From: VRUE01 sp035701465
GTDB lineage: Bacteria; Actinomycetota; Thermoleophilia; Solirubrobacterales; 70-9
Assembly: GCA_035701465.1 (NCBI GenBank)
Contig: DASSMU010000147.1
Span: 1 to 19,410, forward strand
Direction of reading: 5' to 3'
DNA: 19,410 nucleotides
Shown piece after piece: positions 18,847 to 19,410 of the stretch. Every line of letters begins with the position of its first letter. Within the stretch, counting starts at the first letter, position 1. Position numbers and translations under genes: made by a program. The notes under the pieces were generated by a model. It saw only the letters and a program-made list of their open reading frames with translations, was not told the DNA's origin and did no database searches.

Positions 18847-19410
18847 TTGGGGGGGCATCGCAAACACCCGTCGCGATCCCGACATCGGGCCGCGTTCGCG
18901 GTCGCCCTCGCCGCCCTGCTGGCGCTCTCCCTCGCCTCCTGCGGGAGCGGATCGTCCTCCGACGCCAACGAGACCGCCGGCACCTACGCCGTCAAGGTCA
19001 CCCGGGCCGAATTCCCGACCAAACAGGAACTCGGCCAGACCTCGCTGCTGCGGCTCGGCATCCGCAACGAAGGCCGCAAGACGATCCCTGCCCTGACCGT
19101 GAGCTTCTCCCTCGCCGGCAAGCAGGGCCGGGCTGCCAACCTGCCCTTCGGCATCCGCGACCCCGAGCCGGGTCTCGCCCAGCCCGACCGCCCGGTCTGG
19201 GTACTGGCGGCGCACTACCCCAAGTTCGCGGGCTCCCCCGAGCCCGGCGGCGCCGAAACCTCGAACCCGAAGACCTACGACTTCGGCCCGCTGAAAGCTG
19301 GCGCAACGACGAACGTCGTCTGGAAGCTGAGCGCGGTGAAGAGCGGCCGCCATGCCCTGCTCTACACGATCGCCGCCGGGCTCGGCGGCGAAGCGAAGGC
19401 GAAGACGGCC
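18847..19410 (+). CDS. Putative lipoprotein of unknown function (partial, runs off the right edge)
   Basis: The frame is open to the right edge for 188 codons. It begins with a basic stretch, a hydrophobic segment (AAFAVALAALLALSLASC) and the lipobox LASC, followed by a Ser/Gly linker and a beta-rich domain: TYAVKVTRAEFPTKQELGQ, then LLRLGIRNEGRKTIPALTVSF and VVWKLSAVKSGRHALLYTIA. That resembles extracellular immunoglobulin-like or CARDB-like domains, though I cannot assign a family. The start is uncertain: TTG 18847 is the in-frame choice, with a TATGTT -10-like box at 18832-18837 just upstream, suggesting a near-leaderless message. The longer open frame on the opposite strand looks like a shadow. 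Confidence 0.68.
   Translation, partial: MGGHRKHPSRSRHRAAFAVALAALLALSLASCGSGSSSDANETAGTYAVKVTRAEFPTKQELGQTSLLRLGIRNEGRKTIPALTVSFSLAGKQGRAANLPFGIRDPEPGLAQPDRPVWVLAAHYPKFAGSPEPGGAETSNPKTYDFGPLKAGATTNVVWKLSAVKSGRHALLYTIAAGLGGEAKAKTA

Noticed and set aside
18673..19353. A 226-residue minus-strand open frame at the right end
   Set aside because: It is antisense to the lipoprotein, which has a clear signal peptide and lipobox. The reverse frame has no recognisable domain.

Overview
The window looks like chromosomal DNA of a high-GC actinobacterium, most likely class Thermoleophilia (Solirubrobacterales-like). That placement rests on very GC-rich third codon positions, an actinobacterial-type integration host factor (mIHF), a Mce/Mla-type YrbE-YrbE-ATPase transporter, and several actinobacterial proteins of unknown function. 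It is inference; no 16S or other marker is present. No tRNA, rRNA or CRISPR array was seen.

Layout. (1) 1-733, minus: a TauE/SafE exporter cut by the left edge. (2) 867-3410, plus: a three-gene ABC importer (ATPase, permease, ThiY-like lipoprotein), probably for a thiamine pyrimidine precursor, divergent from the exporter; a perfect 8-bp-stem palindrome lies in the gap. (3) 3383-6877, minus: a PAS-GAF-GGDEF-EAL cyclic-di-GMP enzyme, an AlkA-like DNA glycosylase and a small membrane protein translationally coupled to it. (4) 7073-9500: a divergent pair, a two-domain GNAT-like acyltransferase and a serine-palmitoyltransferase-like PLP enzyme. Their start codons are 25 bp apart over what looks like a bidirectional leaderless promoter. 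This suggests sphingoid-base or ceramide-type lipid synthesis. (5) 9753-10109, plus: mIHF. (6) 10115-10988, minus: a four-helix membrane protein and a conserved protein of unknown function. (7) 11046-17510, minus: YrbE/MlaE-1, YrbE/MlaE-2 and MlaF-like ATPase, then after a nested palindrome an MMPL/RND transporter, a membrane-anchored thioredoxin-fold protein and a B3/B4-domain protein. No MCE/MlaD substrate-binding gene follows the ATPase. (8) 17600-18790: a decayed IS110-family element with a structured 5' region. (9) 18847 to the right edge, plus: a lipoprotein.

The most unusual signal is a pair of long-armed palindromic elements, one at 6960-7074 overlapping the acyltransferase stop codon, the other at 13478-13600 inside the MMPL gene. 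Both have perfect 20-21 bp outer arms, an inner 9-10 bp stem and a similar total length. The arm sequences differ between the copies, yet each is self-complementary, and short internal boxes (AAGCGGA; TCTTGT or TCCTGT followed by TTCG; CGAAAAA or CGAAGAA) sit at equivalent places. That fits an undescribed family of structured repeats or RNAs; one copy supplies exactly 41 in-frame codons of a protein linker.

Lipid handling is a recurring theme: likely sphingoid-base synthesis, a Mla/Mce-type transporter core and an MMPL lipid-type exporter lie within 10 kb. A functional link between them is inference.
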